Positions 48,367-59,988 are shown, numbered from the stretch's first letter. The stretch: 64,000 nt of DNA from Ipomoea triloba (GCF_003576645.1 NC_044925.1:12763045-12827044); one strand, 5' to 3'. Numbers and translations: made by a program. The notes: generated from the sequence alone by a model not told the origin.

Positions 48367-48403
<37 letters not shown>
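48360..48403. repeat. TA microsatellite
   Basis: (TA)n directly abutting the MULE terminal sequence, so any target duplication is hidden in the repeat. Confidence 0.9.
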
Positions 48404-48405
<2 letters not shown>

Positions 48406-48985
48406 CATGCGTTCACGTGCGAACGGCTCGCCCAGGTAAGAAATAGGAACAAATCCAGGTCGATGATCGACTTTCATCCAACGGCAGTAGTTGCTCAGGA
48501 TTTTTCGCGTCTAGCCGCCGGTAAGGGGTTTCTTGTCTTTGCTTTTTATTTCCTAATATGTTATTTCCTAATCCGTTAATGCTATTCATTTAAACACCTC
48601 ATGTGATCGCGTAGGCGTCCCAATTCTTCCTTACCAAATTCATCGTCGAACTACAGGTATGAGTGTGTTGATCGTGCAAGAGTTATAGTTCTTGTTTCGC
48701 ATAGGCATCGCAATTCTTCCTTACTAATTTCTTCGGCCAACAACAGGTCTGAGTTTGTTGATCGCGTAGGAGTTTTCGGTTGGTGTTTACCAATTTCAAA
48801 TTCTTCATCGATCGCTGTTGGCTTATACGATCGCAATGGAGTCAGGTATTGTTTATGGTTTGATTACGTGTATTATATGCGTTGTTACCAACATTGGATG
48901 CATTTTTTTGTTATCATTTAGTTGCTCGTTATTTTTTAATTACATATATAGTGTGTATTGGATGCATTATGTATACAAATTATAN
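48404..48985 (+). mobile_element. MULE left end (copy A, truncated by contig join)
   Basis: Starts GGCATGCGTTCACGTGCGAA, then AACAAATCCAGGTCGATGAT and CATCCAACGGC, resembling terminal inverted repeats of plant Mutator-like elements. It continues through two related segments (GGCGTCCCAATTCTTCCTTA / GGCATCGCAATTCTTCCTTA) and stops at the n. Confidence 0.7.
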
Positions 48986-48986
48986 G

Positions 48987-50174
48987 TGTGGCTGTCGATT
49001 TCAAATCAAACTAATACATGTCGTAGTCACTGCTGAGTTTATTATATTATTACTTTATAATGTAAAAATTCAATAATTAACCACCATTTATATTCATATT
49101 TACATCCAATACCATCAACAAACTACAAGTATATATACAAATCCAATTAAAATTATAATTTACATGAAACATTAATCAATTCTCATGAATAATCACGATA
49201 ATGTCAATGATTATGATTTACAAATTTCATTTGTTTCGATCTTGAGATATAAAATTGATTACCATAGCTACATAAAGTAATTAGCGTTCAACATGACATT
49301 AATCTCAATTCCAAAATCAAATATTAACTCATATTTTTAAGGTTATTTTTTGTATTCACATATTTAAAAAAATATTTTTAATAGGTGTTTTTTTTAATTG
49401 TATCTTTAGTTATAAATATCAAATGTCAATATATAATCAAACTTATAAATCAACATAGGTCTTTCATAAAAAAACAAAGCTTTATTTAATAATAGTTACA
49501 CATCTTACCATCTTAACATAACAATAATTATTATAATATATAGACCGTGCGGACATAACAATAATTATTATAATATATAGACCGTGCATTGCACGGGTAT
49601 CATGATAGTAATAGTAACAAAGGTTGTTTGTTGGTGAATCATAAATATTTATTTGGGTGTGTAGCTTGAGCATTACGGGGTGAGTAATTTGAGTTGAAAT
49701 CCTTAGGGTGCTGGTCTCTGCAGGTCGGAAGGAAAAGACGCTGTTGCCGAGGATCGAACCCGGGTCTCCCGAGTGACAGGCGGGGATACTCACCACTATA
49801 CTACAACGACTTGTGCGGCACACCAAGAAAGTCACAAATTCCTGTTTCCAGTAAACCCAATACAATGTGTGCGTATGGCTGTCGGTTTCAAATCAAACTA
49901 ATACATGTCGTAGTCACTGCTGAGTTTATTATATTATTACTTTATAATGTAAAAATTCAATAATTAACCCTCATTTATATTCATATTTACATCCAATACC
50001 ATCAACAAACTACAAATATATATACAAATCCAAGTAAAATTATAATTTACATGAAACATTAATCAATTCTCATGAATAATCACGATAATGCGAAAGATTA
50101 TGATTTACAAATTTCATTTATTTCGATCTTGAGATATAAAATTTACTACCATAGCTACAAAAAGTAATAAGCGC
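48987..50174. repeat. tRNA-array sequence between the duplicated blocks
   Basis: One diverged unit with a short duplication around its hairpin (ACATAACAATAATTATTATA occurs twice, 49516-49580), a very degraded tRNA-Tyr 3' relic (49690-49728) and one tRNA-Asp. It leads without a break into copy B, so it is probably the true left neighbour of that block. Confidence 0.8.
49739..49810 (-). tRNA. tRNA-Asp: tRNA-Asp (GUC), three changes
   Basis: Changes in the acceptor 3' strand (CGCTG on the plus strand), T stem (CCGAGG) and anticodon stem (CCCGAG). GTC, the A box and the T4 stop are kept. Confidence 0.78.
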
Positions 50175-50676
50175 TCAACATGACATTAATCTCAATTCTA
50201 AAATCGAATATTAACTCATATTTTTAAGGTTATTTTTTGTATTCACATATTTCAAAAAATATTTTTAATAGGTGTTTTTATTAATTGTATCTTCAGTTAT
50301 AAATATCAAATGTCATTATATAATCAAACTTATAAATCAACATAGGTCTTTCATAAAAAAAAAACTTTATTTAATAATAGTAACACATCTTAGCATCTTA
50401 ACATAACTATAATCATTATAATATATAGACCGTGCATCGCACGGGTATCATGATGATAGTAATAATAACAAAGGTTGTTTGTTGGTGAATCATGAATGTT
50501 TATTTGGGTGTGTAGCTTGAGCATTACGGAGTTTGGTACTGTAACTTAACTAGATGTCCTGCAAGAAGAGAAAAGTGGAAGAACCTATTAAAATTAACTT
50601 CAAACGATTCTGGGCTTCTTATTTCGATTTAATCCATATGCACTAAGAGACTACTCAATGAAAGCTATTATTAGCA

Positions 50677-50808
50677 ACCACTTTAGCTCAGTTTGTAGAG
50701 CGGAAGACTGTAGTTGGAGTAATTTAAGTTGAAATCCTTAGGTTGGTAGAGCGGAGAGCTGTAGTTGGAGTAATTTGAGTTGAATTCTTAGGTGTTCGAA
50801 TCCGACCT
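50677..50808 (+). pseudogene. tRNA-Tyr pseudogene with internal duplication (copy B)
   Basis: Same sequence as 44269-44400. Confidence 0.85.
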
Positions 50809-51516
50809 AATTCAATTCCCATTATTTATATTCATATTTACATCCATTACCATCAACAAACTACTACTGTATATACAAATCCAAGTAAAACTATAATGTA
50901 CTTTAAACATTAATTAGTTCTTATGAATAATCATGATAATGTAAAGATTATGATTTACAAATTTCATTTGTTTCAATCTTGAGATATAAAATAGACTACC
51001 ATAGCTACATAAAAGTAATTAGCATTCAACGTGACATTAATCTCAATTAGCATTCATATTTTTAAGTTTTTTTTTTTTTGTATTCGCTTATTTCAAAAAA
51101 TATTTTTAATTTGTGTTTTTATTACTTGTATCTTCATTTATAAATATCAAATGTCATTATATGTATCAAACTTATAAATCAATACAGGTCTTTCATAAAA
51201 AAAATCTTTATTTAATAATAGAAATACTTCTTAGCATCTTAACATAACAACAATCATTATAATATATAGACCGTGCATCGTACGGGTATCAAGATATTAT
51301 AATAATAACAAAGGTTGTTTGTTGGTGAATTATGAATGTTTATTTGCGTGTGTAGATTGAGCATTACGGAGTTTGGTAGTATAATTTAACTAGATGTCAT
51401 GCAAGTAGAGAAAAGTGAAAGAACCTATTAAAATTAACTTCTAACTATTGCTGGCTTCATATTTCGCTTTAATCCATATGCACTAAGAGACTACTCTATG
51501 AAAGCTATTTTTATCA

Positions 51517-51609
51517 CCAATTTTAGCTCAGTTGTTAGAGCAGAGGACTGTAGTTGGCGTAATTTGAGTTGAAATCCTTAGGTCGTTTGTTCAAATCCGC
51601 TAGGTCAAA
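51517..51609 (+). pseudogene. tRNA-Tyr (GUA), diverged (copy B)
   Basis: Same sequence as 45109-45201, with three acceptor mismatches. Confidence 0.75.
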
Positions 51610-51672
51610 TTACTCCTATTTTGTTTGATTAAGCTTTGCTTTGTTTTCCTATAAAGAGCTTAAAAGAAAAGA

Positions 51673-51747
51673 CGACGTTGCCGGGGATCAAACCTAAGAA
51701 AAGAAACGCGTGACAGGCGAGGATACTCACTACTATACTACAACAAC
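51673..51747 (-). pseudogene. tRNA-Asp pseudogene (copy B)
   Basis: Same sequence as 45265-45339; T arm replaced. Confidence 0.9.
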
Positions 51748-52252
51748 TTGTGGGGCACACCAAGAACAGTCACATATTTGTATTTCTAGTAGATCCAATA
51801 CAATGTGTGCATGTGGCTGTCGATTTCAAATCAAACTAATACATCTCGTAGTCACTATTGAGTTTATTATATTACTTTATAATGTAAAAATTCAATACCC
51901 ATTATTTATATGCATATTTACATCCAATACAATCAACAAACTACAAGTATATATACAAATCCAAGTAAAATTATAATGTACAGTACATGAAACATTAATT
52001 AGTTCTTATGAATAATCATGATACTGTCAAAGATTATGATTTACAAATTTCATTTGTTTCGATCTTGAGATATAAAGTTGACTACTATAGCTACATAAAA
52101 GTAATTAGCACTCAACATGACACTAATCTCAATTCTAAAATCAAATCTTAAGTAATATTTTTTAAGTTTTTTTTTTGATTCACTTATTTCAAAAAATATT
52201 TTTAATTTGTGTTTTTATTAATTGTATCTTCATTTATAAATATCAAATGTCA

Positions 52253-52389
52253 TTTTTTTTGTTAGACTATGAGGTGTCCTGAGCAGACCCTAACTATAGG
52301 AGGCACCATTAAGCACGTACCATACTCAGACTAATCCTCATTCGCACCGGGCCGGCCCAATTAAGGGGCAAAGTGCTGGCCAGATTAGT
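52253..52389 (-). mobile_element. SINE-like insertion (copy B)
   Basis: Same sequence as 45845-45981. Confidence 0.5.
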
Positions 52390-52801
52390 TTTGCCATATT
52401 TATAATTCAATATAGCTCTTTCATAAAAAAAATCTTTATTTAATAATAGTTATACTTCATAGCATCTTAACATAACAATAATCATTATAATATATAGACC
52501 GTGCATCTTACGGGTATCATGATAGTAATAGTAACAAAGGTTGTTTGTTGGTGAATTATGAATGTTTATTTGGGTGTGTAGATTGAGCATTACGGAGTTT
52601 GGTAGTGTAATTTAACTAGACGTCCTGCAAGTAGAGAAAAGTGGAAAAACCTATTCAAATTAACTTCAAACAATTGCGGGCTTCTTATTTCGCATTGAGC
52701 CATATGCACCAAGACACTACTCTATGAAAGCTATTATTAGCATCGATTTCGCTTTAATCCATATGCACTAAGACACTACTCTATGAAAGCTATTATTAGC
52801 A

Positions 52802-52894
52802 TTGATTTTAGCTTAGTCGGTAGAGTAGAGGACTGTAGTTGGAGTAATTTCAGTTGAAATCATTAGGTCGCTGGTTCGAATCCAGTAAGTCGAA
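52802..52894 (+). pseudogene. tRNA-Tyr (GUA), diverged but still folding (copy B)
   Basis: Same sequence as 46394-46486. Confidence 0.55.
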
Positions 52895-52955
52895 TTACTT
52901 GTTTTGTTTGATTAAGCTTTGCTTTGTTTTCCTATAAAGAGCTTAAAATAAAAAA

Positions 52956-52986
52956 CATCATTGCCAAGGATCAAATCCATGTCTTT
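52956..52986 (-). pseudogene. tRNA-Asp 3' remnant (copy B)
   Basis: Same sequence as 46548-46578. Confidence 0.7.
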
Positions 52987-53493
52987 TGAGGCCAAGGTAA
53001 AGAAGGCGGTGTAAGGAAGGCGATTACAGGGTTTCCTAAAGGCGTTTTGGAAGGTTTCCTAAAGGCAAAGGCGGTTAGGCATGAAAGACGCACGGAAGAT
53101 ATGGAAAGAAGATCAAAATAGATTAATAAAAGTATCCAAATGTAATAAGGAGAGGAATTCTAATTTGTATATGGTAGTTTAGGGTTACCAAAGGGAGAAA
53201 TCTCTCCTAACTTGTATAAATATGGGTATAAGTCCTTGAGAAAGGCAAATCAATTCATAATACAAAGAGGACCGAAAAGCTGCTCTAATTTCATAGCAAG
53301 CACTTAGTCGATTTTCCAGTAGGGTTGGCCTGCCATTCGACCATCCATGGTTGATAAAACCAACAATGTGCACTAAGTATAAAAATATGAAACCACTATT
53401 GAAAAAACTAAGTTTAATGCATGATCTTCAAACAAATCATAAAGATCACAATATTCAACTGAAATTAATAATTAGTGATTCATTCTTGATCAA

Positions 53494-53495
<2 letters not shown>
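52987..53495 (+). other. unclassified LTR-like insertion (copy B)
   Basis: Same sequence as 46579-47087; the TATA-like box starts at about 53212. Confidence 0.35.
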
Positions 53496-53552
<57 letters not shown>

Positions 53553-53553
<1 letters not shown>

Positions 53554-53582
53554 TAGTTTTTCACGCGCGTTGCGCGAATAGG
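53553..53582 (-). mobile_element. Helitron-like 3' terminus (copy B)
   Basis: Same hairpin plus CTAG end as at 47145, next to the CA microsatellite. Confidence 0.5.
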
Positions 53583-54767
53583 ATAGTGCCCAATATTTAT
53601 TTTTAAATAAGTACTACAAAGTATATCAATACAAGATTATATAGGAGATGTCATGCATATGTAATTGAATGTTGAATTTGTTTATTTAAATCGGTAATTC
53701 AAAGTATATGAATGCAAGATAATATATAAGAGATTGATTATAATTGTCACTAAAATAAATGTTTGTAATTTTGTAAAAACGATAGTCAAAATACTTGGTC
53801 TAAAAATGATAGTATAAACAAATACTACTTTTGATAATAAAAATTTATACATTATACGATTTATCTTTAAAGTGAACAACATAACTGTGATGTAGTCCAA
53901 AAAATATCACGGGATAATTTCTCGCTTCAATTTATTGGGTTATTTGAATGTCTTTTTTGTCAACAAATCCTCCCCAAGTAATTAATATTATTGGTTTCAA
54001 ATTATTTTTTTTTAAATTTTTCTATGTTATTAATAGAATACTTGGTAAATAATTATATAACATTATACAGAATATTTAATTACAAGATAGTGTAAAAAGA
54101 AAACAATGAATAATGTAGTAAATATAATTAATTAATGAATTTGAAAGTAATGAATTTTTACATTGTAGAAAATAAAGGCAATATTAGTAATGAAATTATA
54201 TCTCTTTTTAGTTTTTTTTATAATGAATAATTTTTATTGTAGAAAATAAAGACTATATAACTAATGAAATTATATATCTTTTTAAATTTTATGATAATGA
54301 ATAATTTTTATTGTAGAAAATAAAGACAATATAACTAATTAAATTATATCTCTTTTTTAATTTTTTTGATAATGAATATTTTTTTTGAATAAAGGCATTG
54401 TAAACATCTAAATTAAAGAAATACATAATTTATTTAATTTAATAAGACTATAAGAGTAATAGAATGGGTATTTAATTTTCAATAATATATTCTAGCATAT
54501 TCTTAGTATATGTTTAACAATTATACCAACTCTTATTAGGATGAGATTCGAACCTAAGACCTTACTTATAGAAATTAATGGGTAAGTTAAAAGTTAACGA
54601 AATATTCCCTTACTAAAGTTAAAAGTTAACGGAATGTGGTGCTATTTAAGGGAAGAAAATAATATAATAGAGGGTAAAGAAGAAAAATCATAAAAGATTA
54701 TTAAAATCTAAAAAATATGAACCATTCGTTTAAGTAAATAATTACCCTAACAATATTGGCTCTTATT
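53583..54767. other. AT-rich region without recognisable gene (copy B)
   Basis: Same as 47175-48359. The ~73-bp tandem repeat lies at 54151-54393. Confidence 0.5.
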
Positions 54768-54774
54768 AATATTG

Positions 54775-54811
<37 letters not shown>

Positions 54812-54813
<2 letters not shown>

Positions 54814-55365
54814 CATGCGTTCACGTGCGAACGGCTCGCCCAGGTAAGAAATAGGAACAAATCCAGGTCGATGATCGACTTTCATCCAACGGCAGTAGTT
54901 GCTCAGGATTTTTCGCGTCTAGCCGCCGGTAAGGGGTTTCTTGTCTTTGCTTTTTATTTCCTAATATGTTATTTCCTAATCCGTTAATGCTATTCATTTA
55001 AACACCTCATGTGATCGCGTAGGCGTCCCAATTCTTCCTTACCAAATTCATCGTCGAACTACAGGTATGAGTGTGTTGATCGTGCAAGAGTTATAGTTCT
55101 TGTTTCGCATAGGCATCGCAATTCTTCCTTACTAATTTCTTCGGCCAACAACAGGTCTGAGTTTGTTGATCGCGTAGGAGTTTTCGGTTGGTGTTTACCA
55201 ATTTCAAATTCTTCATCGATCGCTGTTGGCTTATACGATCGCAATGGAGTCAGGTATTGTTTATGGTTTGATTACGTGTATTATATGCGTTGTTACCAAC
55301 ATTGGATGCATTTTTTTGTTATCATTTAGTTGCTCGTTATTTTTTAATTACATATATAGTGTGTA
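54812..55365 (+). repeat. MULE left terminal and subterminal region
   Basis: After the terminal sequence come two related segments, each with CAATTCTTCCTTA and ACAGGT(A/C)TGAGT(G/T)TGTTGATCG (about 55025-55095 and 55115-55180), and a further GATCGCTGTTGG-containing stretch. It could hold the promoter and untranslated first exon of the transposase. No long open frame. Confidence 0.55.
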
Positions 55366-55916
55366 TTGGATGCATTATGTATACAAATTATATGCACATT
55401 GCCTTATAAGTATGTGCAATTCATCTTTAACTGTATTTATTTTATCGTAGATAACTGGTGCATTTTTGTTATAATTTAGTTGCTTTTGTAAATATGTATT
55501 TTATTTTTAATTGCATATATATTGTGTATTGGATGCACTGTGTACACAATTTATATACATATTTCTTTATAAGTAGGTGCAATGGTTGTTTAATTGTATT
55601 TATTTTATCGTTTGGGTATTTTGTTTTTTGTTGATTTCAGGTAGATGCATCTTTGGGTAGTATTGGGTGCATCTTTTATATGATTTACGTGCATACTATG
55701 ACTCATGTATGCAATATTTAATTTTTTGTTGATTTCAAGTAGATGCATCTCTGTTTAGTACTAGGTGCACATTTAATATCATTTACATGCTTACTGTGGT
55801 TTAAGTACTTGCACTAATCATTTATTGTATATAGTTTATTGTAGAGTGTCAGGAGTTATACATTTTTTTTGCATTTATTACATAATGGTTATTAATTTAA
55901 AGTAGTTGGACACACA
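55366..55916 (+). repeat. TGCA-rich repeats upstream of the transposase exon
   Basis: A segment of about 83 bp (GGATGCATTATGTATACAAA ... TGTATTTATTTTATCG) at 55366-55448 recurs in diverged form at 55530-55612. A second family with GTTGATTTCA-GGTAGATGCATC appears at about 55630 and 55730. The region ends in a likely intron acceptor (TTGGACACACAG, 55905-55916). Confidence 0.7.
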
Positions 55917-56731
55917 GGTGAATGTGATTCTTATCGTTTAGATATTTCTCCTGGTTTGAGAAAATATCATGTTCCTGTTTGTGAAGATTCGGTTAAACCT
56001 GTTGTTGTGAAGGTTTTTCCTGATTTGGATTCTGCTGTTGAATTTTATATTAAGTATGCTTCAGTTGTGGGGTTTGATATTCGACATAGTACGATTAAAA
56101 AATCTAGTGATGGGGTGATAGTTTGGAAATATATTGTTTGTAGTAGGGAGGGTTTTAAGAATGTCGTTTGTATGGATAGCTCTTCAGCAGCAGAATTGGA
56201 TGGTGTTGAGTGTTCTGTTAGAAAGAGGCGGAGAGTTTCGAATAGGGTTGGGTGTAGAGCTCGCATTGCTTTTAGATATGCGAGTAATGGTACTTATTGT
56301 ATTCAATTGTTTGAGGAGCGTCACAATCATTCACTGTTATCATTATTGTCAAGACAATTTCTTAAGGGGAATAGGAATATTGGGGTTGGTCACATGAAGT
56401 TCGTAGCTGATTGTGTAAAAGCAAACATTGGGCCAGTGCAAAGTTTTCGGTTGTTCAAGGAGAGGGGGGAGTTTCTCAAATGTAGGTGCAACAAGTGTAG
56501 AATTTCGAAATATTAAAAGGGACATAAACTCTTATTGTTCGGGTGTTGATGCTCAGATGGTAGTGACTAATTTTTTAAAGAAAAAAGAAGTATGTCCAGC
56601 TCTTTTCTTTGCATTTGATGTTGATGAGTTTGATCAGTTATCTAGGTTTTTTGCGCTGATGCGGTTTCTAGGAAGAACTTTACCCTTTTTGGTGATGTTG
56701 TGTCATTTGATGCCACATATCAGACAAATAG
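55917..56731 (+). CDS. transposase exon: FAR1 DNA-binding domain to first catalytic Asp
   Basis: Open from the acceptor CACACAG (coding begins ECDSYRLDISPGL) to the first frameshift. It holds the FAR1 domain: FYIKYASVVGFDIRHS, VCSREGF, a basic stretch RKRRRVSNRVGCRARI and EERHNHSL. After the G-run shift, the second frame carries RGGSFSNVGATSVEFRN and FFAFDVDEFDQL. After a second shift near the T run the third frame ends CADAVSRKNFTLFGDVVSFD..TYQTN. Both shifts sit at homopolymers, so sequencing error is an alternative to real decay. Confidence 0.8.
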
Positions 56732-56887
56732 GTTAGTTTTTGTTACGTTAGTGCATAAATATTATTTTCTGTTATATTTTTGGTAAGGTGTTTTTGGTAT
56801 AGTGCAAGTATATATAACTATAGATGCAACAGGGTCCCACTATATATGCATGTAGTATCTGACAAAATTTGACCTTTGTTTTTCCAG
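56732..56887 (+). other. intron in the transposase gene
   Basis: Donor AAATAG-GTTAG and acceptor TTTTCCAG-GTATG. Splicing joins AG to G TAT and restores the conserved TNRY motif of the first catalytic Asp, which supports this 156-bp intron. Confidence 0.85.
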
Positions 56888-58297
56888 GTATGATATGGTA
56901 TTCACACCATTCACTGGTGTAAACAACCATAAAAAGTGTATTACTTTTGGTGCTGGGTTGTTGACAAAAGAGGATATTGAGTCATATGTGTGGTTGTTTG
57001 AGAAATTCAAGGAAGCAATGGGTTGTGAGCCAACATTGTTTGTAACTGATCAAGACCCAGCAATGAGGGTTGCATTTCCACGTGTGTTTAAGGAAGCTAA
57101 GCATAGGTTTTGTATGTGGCATATTATGTCTAAGGTAGGAGATAAGGTTGGCCTCTGTTTGAGTAGAAATGAATCTTTTAGGTCAAAGCTTAATTCCGTT
57201 GTATGGAATCAAATGTTGGAACCAACTGAGTTCGATCATCAATGGAATTTAGTTATGGAGGAATTTGGCTTGGTGGAGCATAATTGGTTTGTGAAATAGT
57301 TTGACATTCGTCAGTTTTGGATTCCTGCATATTTTAGAGATGTTTTTCTAAATGGTTTAATTAGGACTACCTCGCGTTCTGAGAGTGAGAATAGTTTGTT
57401 TGGTTCTTTTACTACACCTCAATCCAATTTGGTTGAATTTTTTATGCATTTTGATCGTGCTATTGACGTTCAACGCTACTCTATTAATAAACTCAATAGT
57501 GATTGTGAGGCAAGTATTCCAGATTTGAAGACACCACTGGCCATGGAGAAACATGTTGCATATGTGTATACTGTTGCTATATTTTATGAGGTTCAATCTG
57601 AGATTTGTGCAGCATGTTTTAATTGTCGAGTTGTAAGTGTTAGGGAGGATCAAGGTTTTTTGTACTATGAAATTAAAGATGTAGACAATCGAGTTTTTAG
57701 TGTCGTGCATAATGTTGTGGAGGTCATTGCTTCATGTGGGTGCAAAACATTTCAAAGGTTGGGTCTGCTGTGTAGGCATATTTTTGTAGTTTTTAAAGAC
57801 TTGAATTCGATTCAATTCCGTTGAGATATGTAGTTAAGCGGTGGACTAAGGATGCATCTTTGGGTCGGAGTTTTGATATTGATGGTGTTGTTGTTGATCA
57901 ATGGGAAGGCGTTGATGAAAAGTTGGTGTTATTGAAATCTGTTTGGTCGGATATTCAATGTTGTATTAGTATAGTTCAGTCTGATATGTATCGCTTGCAA
58001 ATGTTTTCTCAGATCATTAAGGAGCATAAAGACATGCTTTTATCAGACCCAGGTTGCTGTTCTTCTGTTGTTGGCAAGAGGTCAATCATTGAGGCAGTTT
58101 GTGGTTCTTCTGTTCCTTCTGAGGTTTCTGTTCTTCCACCAAAGAAAGCAAAGAATAAGGGGACTGGTAAGCGCATTAAAGGATTCAAGGAGATTGCTAT
58201 TGAAGAAAGTAAGAAGGAGAGGACATGCAAGACTTGCAATAAACCTGGTCATGATAGCAGGAATTGTGTATTGAGGAAGAAACAGTGTCCCTCATAG
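56888..58297 (+). CDS. transposase exon: catalytic core, SWIM and zinc knuckle
   Basis: Reads YDMVFTPFTGVNNH and AGLLTKEDIESYVWLF, then FVTDQDPAM (second Asp), FPRVFKEAKHRFCMWHI, and the in-frame TAG after HNWFVK (57297). The same frame goes on: FDIRQFWIPAYFRDVFLNG, SRSESENSLF (Glu) and the SWIM finger, up to about 57805. A frameshift leads into LRYVVKRWTKDASLG and the lysine-rich tail with a CCHC knuckle, ending in TAG at 58295. Apart from the TAG and one shift the reading is good, so the loss of function looks recent. Confidence 0.83.
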
Positions 58298-59443
58298 ATA
58301 GTTTAGATGCAAAATTAATATTTTTTTACATTCTATTATCAAAATATGACTATGACTAATTCGTATACTTCTGGCATAATGGATATGGAAGGTGTTTTAG
58401 CATTGATTGGATGATTTAGTTCTGGAAATTGTTTAAAAACTTTATGCAAATTTGTTGCAATAATAGTGAAGATTATATGCACTTATATTGTTTGGTTAAT
58501 GCAAATATAGTGTATAGTTATTGCAGAGTAAACCTTGAGTGACATTTTGTTGCAAAAAGGTCTAGATGCACAATTAGGGAAATGTACTTGCACATATAAG
58601 CTAAAGTAACTGCAAAGTATATCTTTTTATACATTTTGCATGCACAGTCTAGGCAGGAAGTCTTGGTTGATATTTACAGGTGATTAGTTGCACATGTAAT
58701 GTAATGTAATGGCTACCTACATTTTTCCATAATTTTTGCATGTACAGTTAGGGTGTCAGGGTTAGGGAAGTCTTGGTGCACATTTACATATAAATAGTTG
58801 CATATATAAAATAATGTACTTGCACCATACACTTATCCATAATTTTTGCTTGCACATTTAGCGTTTAAGTATTTATGGTGTTGTGTTTAAGGCTTAGGGT
58901 TCAAGGTTTTAGGGTTTAGTGTTTAGGGTTTAGGGTTTAGGTGTTTATGGTTTTGGCTTTAGTGTGCAGGCAAATGTAGGTGCATATTTACGGGTAATTA
59001 GTTGCACAGATAACCCAAAGTACTTGCAGCCCACGTTTTGTACGCAAAGTTATTTGTTTATGATTCAGGGTTTAGGGATTAGTGTTAAGTTTTCAAGGTT
59101 TTGGGTTGAATTTTTAGGGTTTAGGTTTTAGGTCTTTAGGGTTTTGGCTTTAGTGGGCGGACAAGTGTAGGTGCACATTCATTGACGATTAGTTGCACAT
59201 ATAACCTAAAGTACTTGCATATACAGAGAACTGTAGCTGCATTCATAGACAATTATAAATGCAAGTACATACTGCATACGTACAGAATTAATAACATTTT
59301 TTGATGACTACAAGTCATCACTGCAAATATGTAAACAACTCAAAAACCGCCTGGCATATAGTTCTACTTGCCTACACCAAAAAAATGGTTAGAGACCTTG
59401 ACTACAAAAAATCATATTGTCAATTCTTAAATCCACCAAATAG
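58298..59443. repeat. non-coding spacer with TGCA motifs
   Basis: Lies between the convergent 3' ends of the two MULE genes. It holds several copies of a loose motif, (A)GTTGCACATATAACCTAAAG then TACTTGCA (near 58595, 58990, 59190), and a stretch of telomere-like sequence. No coding region. Confidence 0.7.
58875..59130 (+). repeat. telomere-like TTTAGGG stretch
   Basis: Short runs of the plant telomere unit: TTTAGGG three times in a row with one shorter neighbour around 58915-58941 (GTTTAGGGTTTAGGGTTTAG), and scattered degenerate copies to 59130. Too short and mixed to be a telomere; more likely a degenerate interstitial repeat. Confidence 0.75.
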
Positions 59444-59776
59444 TTACTTCTTGGCCTTTGAGGCCTTTTCAAACTGCCTTGCATCTTTCATACAATCTCC
59501 ACGGAATTCATTTATTGGGGAATTCACAATTTCAGCAAGGTATTTCACTCTTGTGTTGTTTAGTTGTTCCTTGTTTTCCTTTTCCAGTCCACAGTCCCAG
59601 CCTTTAGTACCTTTGCCCATATAAGTCTCCATTTGTCGCATAGTGAAGACACCACAGTCAACTTTGTTACTGTTGTCCCTCCATGACATTCTGAGTCTAG
59701 CAGGTGTCAATCCCTTTACAAGATTGCTTTTTGCATTGTCCTCTTTGATGTGAAAGTATTCAGCCAACATGGTTTT
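59444..59776 (-). CDS. Ulp1-like gene, last exon (catalytic Cys)
   Basis: Follows a 74-bp intron (59777-59850). Reads KTMLAEYFHIKEDN, then RMSWRDNSNKVDCGVFTMRQ with the catalytic Cys in DCGVF, then METYMG and a Lys-rich C-terminus ending at a stop at 59444. The exon itself is uninterrupted. Confidence 0.85.
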   Translation of the reverse strand, partial: KTMLAEYFHIKEDNAKSNLVKGLTPARLRMSWRDNSNKVDCGVFTMRQMETYMGKGTKGWDCGLEKENKEQLNNTRVKYLAEIVNSPINEFRGDCMKDARQFEKASKAKK

Positions 59777-59850
59777 CTGTGTCATTTGATATTGTTAGTA
59801 TTGGAATTAATAAAGTGTTGATATATATGAAATTTGGTAAGTAACATTAC

Positions 59851-59988
59851 TAGTGTTGTTGGTACATCTCCATACTTTTCATTCCCGGGGCTATCAGATG
59901 ATGAATTGTCAAAGATATCAAATCTTTTGTTCTTCACATTTACGGTAAGCACAAAGTAGTGTTGAGAGTGGACAATTGGGAAGACAAA
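59851..59988 (-). CDS. Ulp1-like gene, seventh exon (catalytic His and Asp)
   Basis: 46 codons in phase 0 at both ends, between acceptor TTTCAAAACAG and donor CTA-GTAATG. FPIVHSQHYFVLTVN holds the catalytic His and RFDIFDNSSSD the catalytic Asp, in the spacing usual for C48 peptidases. Too short to appear as a separate long ORF. Confidence 0.85.

Larger units (their letters stand above)
43767..48985. repeat. 5.2-kb duplicated block, copy A
   Basis: The same sequence recurs at a constant offset of 6408 bp (copy B, 50175-55393). Every stretch I compared is identical, including lengths of TA and CA microsatellites and A/T runs. Copy A ends at a single n (48986). The first difference on the left is at 43766. 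Confidence 0.93.
50175..55393. repeat. 5.2-kb duplicated block, copy B
   Basis: Partner of 43767-48985. This copy continues into the MULE body, so it is the one that fits its right-hand context. Confidence 0.93.
55917..58297 (+). pseudogene. MULE transposase (FAR1/FRS-like), disrupted
   Basis: The coding region lies in two exons (55917-56731, 56888-58297) joined across a 156-bp GT..AG intron. Domain order: FAR1-type DNA-binding domain with CSREGF and HNH motifs; a VGATSVEFRN-type linker; the catalytic core with first Asp in SFDATYQTNRY (spanning the intron), second Asp in FVTDQDPAM and Glu in RSESENSLFG; a SWIM finger (CGCKTFQRLGLLCRHIF); and a C-terminal zinc knuckle CKTCNKPGHDSRNC. Such proteins bind MULE terminal repeats and cut and join DNA; related host genes are FHY3/FAR1. 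It is broken by a frameshift at a G run (~56462-56468), one near a T run (~56645-56655), an in-frame TAG (57297-57299) and a frameshift near 57800-57820. The start codon lies upstream of the acceptor at 55916 and was not found. Confidence 0.88.

Noticed and set aside
56045..56266. Minus-strand frames over the transposase
   Set aside because: Shadows of the plus-strand coding region, which has clear FAR1 and DDE motifs.
58907..58941. True telomere or chromosome end
   Set aside because: Only three clean units in the middle of a transposon, with coding sequence on both sides.
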